Shown here piece after piece: positions 35,922 through 44,106 of a DNA stretch of 64,000 nucleotides. Both the position numbers and the translations under genes were made by a program. Within the stretch, counting starts at the first letter, position 1. Each line of letters begins with the position of its first letter. The notes beneath the pieces were generated by a model. The model was given only the letters and a program-made list of their open reading frames with translations. It had not been told where the DNA came from and ran no database searches. The stretch covers positions 1 to 64,000 of the forward strand of contig JAGHVC010000155.1 in assembly GCA_018064505.1 (NCBI GenBank). Direction: 5' to 3'. The DNA is from Candidatus Minthosoma caballi. GTDB lineage: Bacteria > Bacteroidota > Bacteroidia > Bacteroidales > Bacteroidaceae.

Positions 35922-36998
35922 TTATTCGTATTGATTCATGTCTGCAGCTTCACGGATGGCAGAAATCTGATATTTTGTGATGGTAGGTACAATCATGTGG
36001 AGCAAGTGAGCAATCTTTTCTACTTTGATAGTCTCTTGGCCATTCTCATACAGACGGTAAGTGCCATCTCCTGGAACTTTTATCTTTACAATGTCATTTG
36101 TGTGTTCGCCATCAAGAGCAACTGGCTTAATGCCATATCTGGTAAGAGCCTTGCAACAGAGCTTATATTCAAGCGTGTCTTCTTTGCCTACCACAACAAC
36201 CTCTCTTGCTGTTTCATGCTCAATGCTGAATACGCATGTCTCTCGGTCGAATCCGATGCCGTTGCGAGTGAAGTATGACTCAATGCTGCCATCGATGCTG
36301 AGATCTTCGGGAAGTCCTGTAGTGAGACCTCGCTCTTGGTCGAGTAGCCACACTTGGTCAGCCACTTGCAATGCGTGCTCAAGATCGTGAGTGCTTAAGA
36401 AAATGGTCTTTTTCAGAGCCTTAGCCAATCGGTGCAGAAGCAACATCATTGAGATTTTGCTTGGGTAGTCGAGGAATGCTGTTGGCTCGTCGAGGAAAAT
36501 GATTGGTGTTTCCTGTGCAATAGCTTTTGCAATCATCACTTTCTGTCTTTCGCCATCGGAGAGAGTTTGCATCTTGCGTTGAGCAAGCTCTTCGATGCCT
36601 ACCCAGTTAAGGCATTTCTCCACCACCTTCTTGTCTTTCTCGTTCAGTTTGCCCCAGAAGCCAGTGTAGGGGCTGCGGCCCATAGCCACCACTTCCCAAG
36701 CAGTCATGTTCTTGATGCCAGAGTTGTCGGTGAGAACTACGCTGATGAGTCTTGCGAGGTCAGAGCTTTTGTATGATTTTATGTCCTGTGCCATTACCTC
36801 AATGCTGCCACCCATTGCAGGCTGAAAAGCGGAGAGGGTGCGCAAGAGTGTTGACTTTCCTGCTCCGTTAGGGCCAAGCAGGCATGTGAGTTCGCCTCGG
36901 TTGAGGGAAGCATTTAAGTTTGAAGCAACGATTTTGTTGCCTCCTTTTATTTTGTAACCTGTAGAAAGGTCCTTTATCTCTATTGATACATTATCCAT
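35922..36998 (-). CDS. ABC transporter ATP-binding protein (FecE/BtuD/HmuV type) with extra C-terminal domain
   Basis: A 358-residue ATPase of the class serving iron-siderophore, haem and cobalamin importers. Walker A GPNGAGKST (42-50); signature LSDGERQKV instead of the usual LSGGE (~148-156); Walker B PIIFLDEPTAFLDYPSK; then the H-loop STHD. About 110 extra residues (HETAREVVVVGKEDTLEYKL ...) follow the ATPase and look like a ligand-sensing fold. ATG 36998 lies only a few bases after a predicted RNA start (-7 TACCTTTG, complement of 37006-37013), so the mRNA would be nearly leaderless. Permease and binding protein are not in the window. It heads the operon with the protease, CbiK-like and cob genes. 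Confidence 0.88.
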   Translation of the reverse strand: MDNVSIEIKDLSTGYKIKGGNKIVASNLNASLNRGELTCLLGPNGAGKSTLLRTLSAFQPAMGGSIEVMAQDIKSYKSSDLARLISVVLTDNSGIKNMTAWEVVAMGRSPYTGFWGKLNEKDKKVVEKCLNWVGIEELAQRKMQTLSDGERQKVMIAKAIAQETPIIFLDEPTAFLDYPSKISMMLLLHRLAKALKKTIFLSTHDLEHALQVADQVWLLDQERGLTTGLPEDLSIDGSIESYFTRNGIGFDRETCVFSIEHETAREVVVVGKEDTLEYKLCCKALTRYGIKPVALDGEHTNDIVKIKVPGDGTYRLYENGQETIKVEKIAHLLHMIVPTITKYQISAIREAADMNQYE

Positions 36999-37158
36999 AA
37001 TAATGCAAAGGTACACATTATTTATATAACAAAGATTAAAAACGCTGCAAAAACTATTTTTTCCAGTGGATTTGTGCGCGTTTAGCGAAATGATTTTGTA
37101 ATTTTGCAGCAGTAATCGCATAGCGTTTCGTACGCAAAGACATAAAAAATAAAGAAAA
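36999..37158. promoter_or_regulatory. Divergent promoter region, no B12 box
   Basis: Leftward: TACCTTTG (complement of 37006-37013) with a possible TTTG (complement of 37030-37033) at a short 16-bp spacing. Rightward: TTTG (37071-37074) and TAATTTTG (37099-37106), 24 bp apart. I see no cobalamin riboswitch sequence, although the leftward operon carries cob genes. Confidence 0.5.
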
Positions 37159-37515
37159 ATGAAGAAAATTATCACTCTTTTTGCAGCAGCAATGCTTTGC
37201 TGCGCAACAACATTCGCTAAGGATCTTAAGGTATTGGTTGTGAAGACTGCTCCTGAAATGCACTGCAACAACTGCGAGAACAAAATAAAGGGCAATATCC
37301 GTTTCACACCAGGAGTGAAGAAAATTGACACAAGCCTCGAGGCAAAGACTGTCACAATCACTTACGATGCTGAAAAGACAGATTCGAAGAAGATTATCGC
37401 AGCATTCAAGAAGATTGGTTATGATGCAACTGTGGTGAGCGACAACAAGCAGGAGAACAAGAAGCAACCTGTTGATGGTCAAACAGGTGCAACACAGCAG
37501 GCAAAGAAAAAGTAG
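37159..37515 (+). CDS. Exported heavy-metal-associated (HMA) domain protein
   Basis: A 118-residue protein with a signal peptide (MKKIITLFAAAMLCCATTFA) and one HMA ferredoxin-like domain (~23-95) whose metal motif is M-H-C-N-N-C (34-39). The segment GNIRFTPGVKKIDTSLEAKTVTITYDAEKTDSKKIIAAFKKIGYDATVV is typical. It should bind a soft or transition metal (copper, zinc, cobalt) in the periplasm. The tail is Lys/Gln-rich and disordered. The next gene starts 2 bp after its stop, so they share an mRNA. It is divergent from the B12-type operon. Confidence 0.88.
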   Translation: MKKIITLFAAAMLCCATTFAKDLKVLVVKTAPEMHCNNCENKIKGNIRFTPGVKKIDTSLEAKTVTITYDAEKTDSKKIIAAFKKIGYDATVVSDNKQENKKQPVDGQTGATQQAKKK

Positions 37516-37517
37516 GA

Positions 37518-38990
37518 ATGTACGAAATCAAGGGTGATATTCACGACCGTTACACTTTAGAGTTCAAAATTGGCTATTCGCATGATAGCAAAGAGAAAGA
37601 GGTGAGCGATTTTAAGATGGACACTTGGGTGTTCATCCCTGACACTCTTGGTATCAGTCAAGGCACATACTCAAAGGAGAGTTTCTATCGTGATTTCCGT
37701 ACTATGGTGCGTCTCATCACGCCAGTATTCTCGCTTGAGGAAATAGCCAATCCCAATAAGCTGCCGCTTTCTCGTCTTGAGAAGTGGTGCATCATAATAG
37801 GAAAGCCTTCCGCTCCTCAGAAACAAGCGCGACACGAGAAGATGTACGAACATCAGATTAAGATGTTTTGCAGCATCGTGCGCAGCGCAGTTCGTGATGA
37901 GTCTTTTCGTATCTATAAGTTGACAGATGCTGCTGCCTGCAAGGAGGCAGTGGCAAAGCTCGTGAGCAATGTGAGCAGTATAGTAGCTTCTTACAGAGCT
38001 ATGCAGAGCTCAACAAATATCAATAAAATATCGCCTATATTGCGCAGCTACTTCTTCCATGGTGATGAGTATCTTTGCGACAATATAGGCAATTCTTTTT
38101 TCAAGATACTTTTCCATCTGAAAAGCGAGTTCCCTAATGATTTTCAGGAGATTGCAGAACCGTTACTGGCATACCTTGATCGTGACAAGCAGTATGAACT
38201 TAAGCAAGGCTATATTGCTCCAAAGGATAATGACGAGGTACAAAATCGCAACTTTATCTCTCGATTCAGTCAACTGAAAAAATATGTGGAAAGCGATCTG
38301 TGGATTTTGGCAAAGCCACGCAGCAATACTTTTCTTTTACAGCAGTTCGGTTTTATGATTGCTGCTGGCGTCAGCATGGTTTTTGCCACCGTTGTTTCTT
38401 TCTCTTTCCAGCAAACATACGGCAACTTCACACTTCCGCTATTTATTGCTTTGGTAATAAGCTACATGTTTAAGGATAGGACAAAGGAGTTGCTGCGCAT
38501 TTGGTTTGCGACGAAACTCGGTAGCTACATGTACGAGTTCAAGACTAAGCTGGGTTTCTCAGGAGAACATATTGGATGGATGAAGTATGGCATGGACTTT
38601 GTGAGTTTCAGTAAGTTGCCAAAAGAGGTGTTGTCGCAGCGAGGACGCATTTCTGGGCTTGAAACTGGTAATGTAGCAATCAAGGAAAATGTGATTATTT
38701 ATCGTCAGCGACTTTCGCTCTTTGGGCAGAAACTTGCTCATCTCAGTCATTATCCTCTGCATGGCGTTAATGCTATTCAACGCATCAACTTGCGTGAGTT
38801 TTTGCGTCGAATGGATAGCAGCTATGTGTCTGCCTACATCAAAGATGAGGATTCCTTCCACACAGTGCAAGCAGAGAAAGTCTATTATGTGCACTTCATT
38901 ATGCGCATTCGCTATCAGGACAAAACAGAGTTCAAGCGATTCCGTGTCTGCATGCATCGTCGTGGTGCTGTTGGCATAGAGGAGTTTTAG
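37518..38990 (+). CDS. Unknown protein with two central membrane helices
   Basis: A 490-residue protein I do not recognise. Residues 1-285 are soluble and partly helical, beginning with a beta-rich start (MYEIKGDIHDRYTLEFKIGY). Two adjacent membrane segments follow (~287-311 and ~315-331: FTLPLFIALVISYMF). A soluble C-terminal part (~335-490) ends in strands with basic residues (FKRFRVCMHRRGAVGIEEF). There is no signal peptide. Its start lies 2 bp after the HMA gene, so it probably works with that metal-binding protein. Both ends would be on the cytoplasmic side if the two helices form a hairpin. Confidence 0.75.
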   Translation: MYEIKGDIHDRYTLEFKIGYSHDSKEKEVSDFKMDTWVFIPDTLGISQGTYSKESFYRDFRTMVRLITPVFSLEEIANPNKLPLSRLEKWCIIIGKPSAPQKQARHEKMYEHQIKMFCSIVRSAVRDESFRIYKLTDAAACKEAVAKLVSNVSSIVASYRAMQSSTNINKISPILRSYFFHGDEYLCDNIGNSFFKILFHLKSEFPNDFQEIAEPLLAYLDRDKQYELKQGYIAPKDNDEVQNRNFISRFSQLKKYVESDLWILAKPRSNTFLLQQFGFMIAAGVSMVFATVVSFSFQQTYGNFTLPLFIALVISYMFKDRTKELLRIWFATKLGSYMYEFKTKLGFSGEHIGWMKYGMDFVSFSKLPKEVLSQRGRISGLETGNVAIKENVIIYRQRLSLFGQKLAHLSHYPLHGVNAIQRINLREFLRRMDSSYVSAYIKDEDSFHTVQAEKVYYVHFIMRIRYQDKTEFKRFRVCMHRRGAVGIEEF

Positions 38991-39014
38991 AATTCCCAGC
39001 TTTCTATCTGTATA

Positions 39015-39635
39015 TTATAGCTCCGTCACGATGTCGCCCATTGGCTTGCGAGTTTTCTCTGGAATGTCTTCTGTGGAAGGAATGCCAAGCGGAATGAGCA
39101 CCGCAGGTTCTTGGTTGTCAGGAAGATTAAAGAGCTGATGGCAGAGGGCTGTATCAAAGTTGCACACCCAGCATGATCCGAGCCCGCACTCAGTAGCAGC
39201 GAGGCAGATATGCTCGGCAGCGATAGATATGTCAACAATGCCATGTGTGTGTCCGTCGCTTGGACGCACCCATTCTTCGTTGTGGTTGATGCAGCACACG
39301 ATGACAAGCGGAGCGGTGGCAAACCACTCTCGATTGTAGCATTGACGCACCTTTGAAAGAGCATCTTCCGTGCGGCATATATAGAAATGCCATGGCTGCT
39401 TGTTCACTGCTGATGGAGCTAAGCGTGTGCAGTCGAGGATGTATTGAAGCGCTTCTTCTGGCACTGCATCCTGCTTGTAGCCTCGCACACTGTAACGCGT
39501 CTGAGCTAATTCTAGAAGATTCATTGCCTTACGCTTTGGAAATATAATCTTGCCATGAGATGTTTCTTCTTCCCATGGTTTGACGGTACGGAGTTCTTCT
39601 GACTCGTCGTCTTTTCTTGTCCAATAACTTGCCAT
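39015..39635 (-). CDS. Nitroreductase family protein
   Basis: A 206-residue FMN-dependent oxidoreductase. LAQTRYSVRGYKQDAVPEEALQYILDCTRLAPSAVNKQPWHFYI (~42-85) is the standard FMN-binding start, with GLGSCWVCNF and VLIPLGIPSTED later. ATG 39635 lies 1 bp after the pullulanase gene and gives a 37-residue polar leader. An internal ATG at 39524 (MNLLELAQTRYSVRGY) would give the more usual family length, so the start is uncertain. Substrate unknown. It is probably expressed with the pullulanase. Confidence 0.85.
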   Translation of the reverse strand: MASYWTRKDDESEELRTVKPWEEETSHGKIIFPKRKAMNLLELAQTRYSVRGYKQDAVPEEALQYILDCTRLAPSAVNKQPWHFYICRTEDALSKVRQCYNREWFATAPLVIVCCINHNEEWVRPSDGHTHGIVDISIAAEHICLAATECGLGSCWVCNFDTALCHQLFNLPDNQEPAVLIPLGIPSTEDIPEKTRKPMGDIVTEL

Positions 39636-39636
39636 A

Positions 39637-41640
39637 TTACTTATACATTATAATTGCGCTTTGCGCTGGAACATTAATAGATTTCCCATTTACGGTTGTG
39701 ATGCCTGAAGCATCAATCTTGCCATCCTGGCACACCACTGTGTAATTTCCATGAGGAACAGTAACTCTCGACACCTTAGTGCGGCTGTTAAGAATAACGA
39801 TGATGTCCGACCATGAGTCGCCCACTGCCGCGCCATTCAGCTGATAAGCAATTACATTCGCACCCTTGTAAGGAAGGAAAGTCAGGTTTGCCCGAACAGC
39901 ATCGGCGCTGCCCATGTGGAAGGCAGGATGCGTCTTGCGTATAGCGATCAGAGACCTCACATAGTCATAAAGGCCCTTATACTTTGATTTGTTAGCCCAT
40001 GGTATGGTGTTGATGGAATCAGGCGAATTGTATGAGTTATGCACCCCCTTCTTGTCACGAAGAATCTCATCGCCACACCAAATGAGAGGTACGCCTTGAG
40101 ATGTGAGAACTGCAGTCTCTGCTAGTTTCTGCAAGCGAATAAGCGTTGCTTCGTCTGTGCCCGAAACTTTTGATTTATGCGCAAGAGTGGTTTTGAGTCG
40201 GTCAGCAATGCATAGGTCATCATGACAAGAGACATATGAAATCATCTGGGTTGGTTGTGAAGCCCAAGGAGATTTGCTGTAGTTAACCTTTTCCATGTTG
40301 ACCTGCGGATGCTCGATAGCGCCTACTATGCCGAACTTCACACTCTCTTCGTGGTTAGGATTGCCAATAAGGAATGCTCCTTCCTTGTCATCGCTGCATC
40401 CGCCACGAAGACCATCGCGCATCTCATCGCCAAAAGCAGCGATGCCAGGCATCTGGGTGGCGTTTGCTTTCATTGCCAACTGGCACTCAGGAAGCGCAGG
40501 AGATGATGCTGCCCAGCCTTCGCCATATATAAATATTGTGGGATCGATGGCATTGACTGCTTGACGAATAGCGTTCATCGTTTCGATGTCATGAACCCCC
40601 ATAAGGTCGAAGCGGAAACCGTCGATGTGGTATTCCTTTATCCAATAGAGCACGGATTCAACCATGTACTTGCGCATCATTGGCATGTCGGATGCTGTCT
40701 CGTTGCCGCAGCCAGATCCATTGGAGAGCGTGCCATTAGGACGATGGCGGAAGAAATAGCCAGGAACGGTTTTGTCAAACTGAGAGGAAACAGCGTCGAA
40801 GACATGGTTGTAAACCACATCGAGCACCACACGAATGCCAGCCTTGTGCAAAGCCTGCACCATTTGCTTGAACTCTCGGATTCTCACGGCAGGGTCATAA
40901 GGGTTGGTGCTGTAGCTGCCTTCTGGCACATTGTAATTCACGGGATCATATCCCCAGTTGTACTGAGCAGGAACACGGGAATCCGAATCTGCCAGATATG
41001 ATTCAGCCTCGTTCACAGAGCCATAATCGAAGGATGGAAGAATGTGGAGATGGTTGATGCCAAGATCCTTGAGATGGTCAATGCCTGTTGGAAGTCCTTG
41101 TGCATTCTTTGTCCCCGTCTCTGTGAGAGCGAGGAACTTACCACGATTCTTTATGCCTGATTCAGGATCGATGGAGAAATCGCGGTGATGCATCTCATAG
41201 AGTATTACATCGGAAAAACTGGCGAGCGCAGGGCGATGGTCGTTCTCCCATCTTTCGGGATTTGTAGATTGCATGTCAATGACTTGCGCACGATTGCCAT
41301 TCACGCCTACTGCTTTTGCGAAGATGCCTGGAGTCTCTGGCAGGGGGGTCCCATTCACTGTGACTTGAAATGTGAAAAACTTGCCTTTGAGATTGCCATG
41401 GATAGTGGCAGACCATGTGCCATCAAAATTGTGAGTGAGGCTATGAGCAGATTCCATCTCTCCGCCCTCTCCTTGCTTGTATATGTTGACCTTCACTTGG
41501 TCGGCAACTGGCGACCAAAGTGAGAAATGTGTGCACGATGGAGAGTAGGACATCTCGGTGAGAGGTCCTACGGGCACAGGCAAAGAACTAAGGTTCAGTG
41601 CTGATGAGGTGTGCATAGATGTTACAAGCATTGTAGCCAT
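39637..41640 (-). CDS. pulA: Type I pullulanase (GH13)
   Basis: A 667-residue debranching enzyme cutting alpha-1,6 links in pullulan, glycogen or starch. An N-terminal CBM48-like sandwich (~28-115) is followed by the GH13 barrel. The type I signature YNWGYDP (~228-234), then DVVYNHVF, the nucleophile region GFRFDLMG, the general acid YGEGWA and SCHDD (transition-state Asp) are all present. There is no clear signal peptide, so it likely works on cytoplasmic glycogen or imported oligosaccharides. A -7-like TACCTTTG (complement of 41658-41665) lies just upstream of the start. Confidence 0.93.
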   Translation of the reverse strand: MATMLVTSMHTSSALNLSSLPVPVGPLTEMSYSPSCTHFSLWSPVADQVKVNIYKQGEGGEMESAHSLTHNFDGTWSATIHGNLKGKFFTFQVTVNGTPLPETPGIFAKAVGVNGNRAQVIDMQSTNPERWENDHRPALASFSDVILYEMHHRDFSIDPESGIKNRGKFLALTETGTKNAQGLPTGIDHLKDLGINHLHILPSFDYGSVNEAESYLADSDSRVPAQYNWGYDPVNYNVPEGSYSTNPYDPAVRIREFKQMVQALHKAGIRVVLDVVYNHVFDAVSSQFDKTVPGYFFRHRPNGTLSNGSGCGNETASDMPMMRKYMVESVLYWIKEYHIDGFRFDLMGVHDIETMNAIRQAVNAIDPTIFIYGEGWAASSPALPECQLAMKANATQMPGIAAFGDEMRDGLRGGCSDDKEGAFLIGNPNHEESVKFGIVGAIEHPQVNMEKVNYSKSPWASQPTQMISYVSCHDDLCIADRLKTTLAHKSKVSGTDEATLIRLQKLAETAVLTSQGVPLIWCGDEILRDKKGVHNSYNSPDSINTIPWANKSKYKGLYDYVRSLIAIRKTHPAFHMGSADAVRANLTFLPYKGANVIAYQLNGAAVGDSWSDIIVILNSRTKVSRVTVPHGNYTVVCQDGKIDASGITTVNGKSINVPAQSAIIMYK

Positions 41641-41794
41641 TGCTTAGTAATGTGTGACAAAGGTAGCGTTTTTTTTCGTTTCTTTAATAAATAAAGCGGA
41701 TAATTGAATGATGTGCTGTAAATGTTTCTGCTTTTTTGTAAAAAGAAGTATCTTTGCATTTGATTTGAAAAAACGATTTCCATACAGCCAACCA

Positions 41795-43168
41795 ATGAAA
41801 CTTACGAAAGACGAACTCTTGTCCCTCGTGCGTGAGGGCGCTCGTGCAATGACGCTTCAGGAGAAGTTGCGTCTGATTGTGCTGTTGAGTTTGCCTGCTA
41901 TCATTGCCCAGATTTCATCGGTGGCAATGCAGATCATAGATGCCGCAATGCTTGGGCACTTGGGAACAAAGGAGTCAGCATCGGTGGGATTGGTGAGCAC
42001 TACGATTTGGTTGCTGGGTGGATTGTGCTCTGCATGCGCTGCGGGTTTTTCGGTGCAAGTGGCACATCATGTTGGCGCCAATGACTATGCCGGAGCAAGA
42101 AATGTGGTGAGGCAAGGCATGGTGGCAGGATTGGTGTTCAGCGTTGTGCTGGGGATAGCAGGTATGTGTATCGCTCCATTCTTGCCGCACTGGTTGGGGG
42201 CGAGCGATGATATTTGCAGAGATGCTGGCGAATATCTCATGATTGTGTCAAGCGCACTGCCTATATTGCTCATGAACAATCTGGCAGCAGGCAGTTTGCG
42301 ATGCAGCGGCAACATAAAATTGCCAAGCATGCTTGGGGTGATGATGTGCACGCTCGATGTCCTGTTCAACTATCTTTTCATCTTTGTATTCAACATGGGA
42401 ACGAGTGGTGCTGCATGGGGTACATTCGTTGCCTACACTATCACCATGGTGTGCATGGTGGGCGCTCTGGTGTGGAAGGATAAGGTGCTTAATTTCAAGC
42501 AAGATCTGCAAGGCATTTATAGACCAACGAAGATGACGCTGAGAAAAGCGCTGGTGATTGGATCGCCTATCTCGCTGGAGAGGGGTGTAATGTGCGGTGC
42601 ACAGATTGCCATTTCTGGCATCATAGCGCCATTGGGTAGCGTGGCTATTGCAGCAAATACTTTCGGCATAAATATTGAAAGCCTGTGCTACATGCCAGGA
42701 TATGGCGTGGGCGAGGCTGCAACTACGCTTGTGGGGCAGAGTATGGGCGCAAAGCGTTCTGACTTGATGAGAAGTTTCGCATGGATATCAATGATACTGG
42801 GCATGCTGACTATGTCGCTCATGGGTGTGGTGATGTGGGTGTTTGCGCCTGAGATGATGGGGCTAGTCACAGAGGATACTGAGGTGATATTGTTAGGAAC
42901 AGAGGTGCTGAGAATAGAGGCATGGGCAGAGCCAATGTTTGCAGCAAGCATCGTGGCATACAGCATCTTTGTCGGTGCAGGCAAGACGCTGGTTCCAAGC
43001 ATCATGAACTTAGGCAGCATCTGGATTGTCCGCCTTTCATTGGCACTGATTCTTGCTCCAAGCATGGGGCTGAAAGGCGTGTGGATAGCAATGTGCGTGG
43101 AGCTCTGCTGGCGTGGTGCAGCATTTATAGTGAAGCTCAGTCGCAAGGGATGGAGCAAGATAGGATAA
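41795..43168 (+). CDS. MATE family efflux transporter
   Basis: A 457-residue membrane protein with about twelve helices. ATG 41795 (MKLTKDELLSLVREGARAMTLQEKLRLIVLLSLPAIIAQ) follows a -7 TATCTTTG at 41749-41756; the frame upstream of that is untranslated. Typical MATE pieces: LPAIIAQISSVAMQIIDAAMLGHLG (~32-56), GTSGAAWGTFVAYTI and GYGVGEAATTLVGQSMGAKR (~305-324). The family exports drugs or metabolites in exchange for Na+ or H+. The substrate is not evident. A strong hairpin separates it from the next gene. Confidence 0.93.
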   Translation: MKLTKDELLSLVREGARAMTLQEKLRLIVLLSLPAIIAQISSVAMQIIDAAMLGHLGTKESASVGLVSTTIWLLGGLCSACAAGFSVQVAHHVGANDYAGARNVVRQGMVAGLVFSVVLGIAGMCIAPFLPHWLGASDDICRDAGEYLMIVSSALPILLMNNLAAGSLRCSGNIKLPSMLGVMMCTLDVLFNYLFIFVFNMGTSGAAWGTFVAYTITMVCMVGALVWKDKVLNFKQDLQGIYRPTKMTLRKALVIGSPISLERGVMCGAQIAISGIIAPLGSVAIAANTFGINIESLCYMPGYGVGEAATTLVGQSMGAKRSDLMRSFAWISMILGMLTMSLMGVVMWVFAPEMMGLVTEDTEVILLGTEVLRIEAWAEPMFAASIVAYSIFVGAGKTLVPSIMNLGSIWIVRLSLALILAPSMGLKGVWIAMCVELCWRGAAFIVKLSRKGWSKIG

Positions 43169-43178
43169 AACGACAACC

Positions 43179-43213
43179 TGCATCATCAAGGGGTCAGCCC
43201 CCTTGATGATGCA
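43179..43213 (+). terminator. Strong hairpin after the MATE gene
   Basis: TGCATCATCAAGGGG (43179-43193) pairs perfectly with CCCCTTGATGATGCA (43199-43213). No real T-run follows (AATTTATGG), so it may protect or attenuate rather than fully terminate. Confidence 0.6.
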
Positions 43214-43242
43214 ATTTATGGAATAACTAACAACAAAAATAT

Positions 43243-44091
43243 ATGAAAATTATTAAAAATCAAGAGTTTGGAGGCGAACGCCCGTTGTATGCAAGTCATG
43301 GATTGAGACTTGAGAATGTGACGATTCATGTGGGTGAGTCAAGCATTAAGGAGAGTTCGGATATTGAGGCTGAGGATTGTACTTTCGAGGGAAAGTATGT
43401 GTTTTGGGAGGTTGATAACTTCAATGTGAACAATTGCTATTTTGCAGAGAGTGCAAGATCAAGCTTGTGGTATTCTCGCAACTGTCGCATGACTAATTGC
43501 AAAGTGGATGCACCTAAGCTTTTCCGAAGAATGGATGGCATTTATGTGGAGAACACAGATTTCCCAAATGGGGAGCAGTTCTTATGGGATTGCAAGAATA
43601 TTCAGTTGAAGAATGTAAAGATCGCTAATTGTGATTATCTTTTTATGCATTCTGAAAATATCCTGATTGAGAATTATAAACAGGAGGGTAACTATGGCTT
43701 CCAATATGCTAAGAATGTGGAGATTAGAAATGCAGTGATTGACTCTAAGGATGCATTTTGGGAGGCAGAGAATGTGACTATTTATGATTCTGTGCTGAAT
43801 GGCGAGTACTTGGCTTGGTATGGTAAGAATATCAAGTTAGTGAGATGCCATTTGACTGGAGAGCAGTTGCTTTGCTATGTGGATGGCTTGGTACTTGAAG
43901 ATTGCACTTTTGGTGATGATGCAAATTTGCTGTTTGAGTATTCTACTGTGAATGGCAACATCAAGGGCGATGTTGTGAGCATTAAGAATCCTTCAAGCGG
44001 GGAGATTATCGTGGAGGGTAAGATAGGTGAGTTGATTTGGGATGAGAATCAGAAGGCTCCAAAGGATGCTAAAGTGGTATGTGAAAATTAA
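43243..44091 (+). CDS. DUF3737 family protein (right-handed beta-helix)
   Basis: A 282-residue cytoplasmic protein of the DUF3737 family. The sequence is a chain of short beta-strand turns (LENVTIHVG, AEDCTFEGKYVFWEVDNFNVNNCYF, SRNCRMTNCKVDAPKLF, KNIQLKNVKIANCDYLFMHSENILIENY), the pattern of a right-handed parallel beta-helix, as in pectate-lyase-like folds. No catalytic residues are evident. The family is often found beside PatB-type aminotransferases, as here (15 bp gap), suggesting a linked but unknown step. Confidence 0.85.
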   Translation: MKIIKNQEFGGERPLYASHGLRLENVTIHVGESSIKESSDIEAEDCTFEGKYVFWEVDNFNVNNCYFAESARSSLWYSRNCRMTNCKVDAPKLFRRMDGIYVENTDFPNGEQFLWDCKNIQLKNVKIANCDYLFMHSENILIENYKQEGNYGFQYAKNVEIRNAVIDSKDAFWEAENVTIYDSVLNGEYLAWYGKNIKLVRCHLTGEQLLCYVDGLVLEDCTFGDDANLLFEYSTVNGNIKGDVVSIKNPSSGEIIVEGKIGELIWDENQKAPKDAKVVCEN

Positions 44092-44106
44092 AATTTAGAT
44101 TTTGTG

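Noticed and set aside
36999-37158. Second cobalamin riboswitch in front of the cob operon
   Set aside because: No B12 box or core sequences could be found on either strand, and the leader appears too short.
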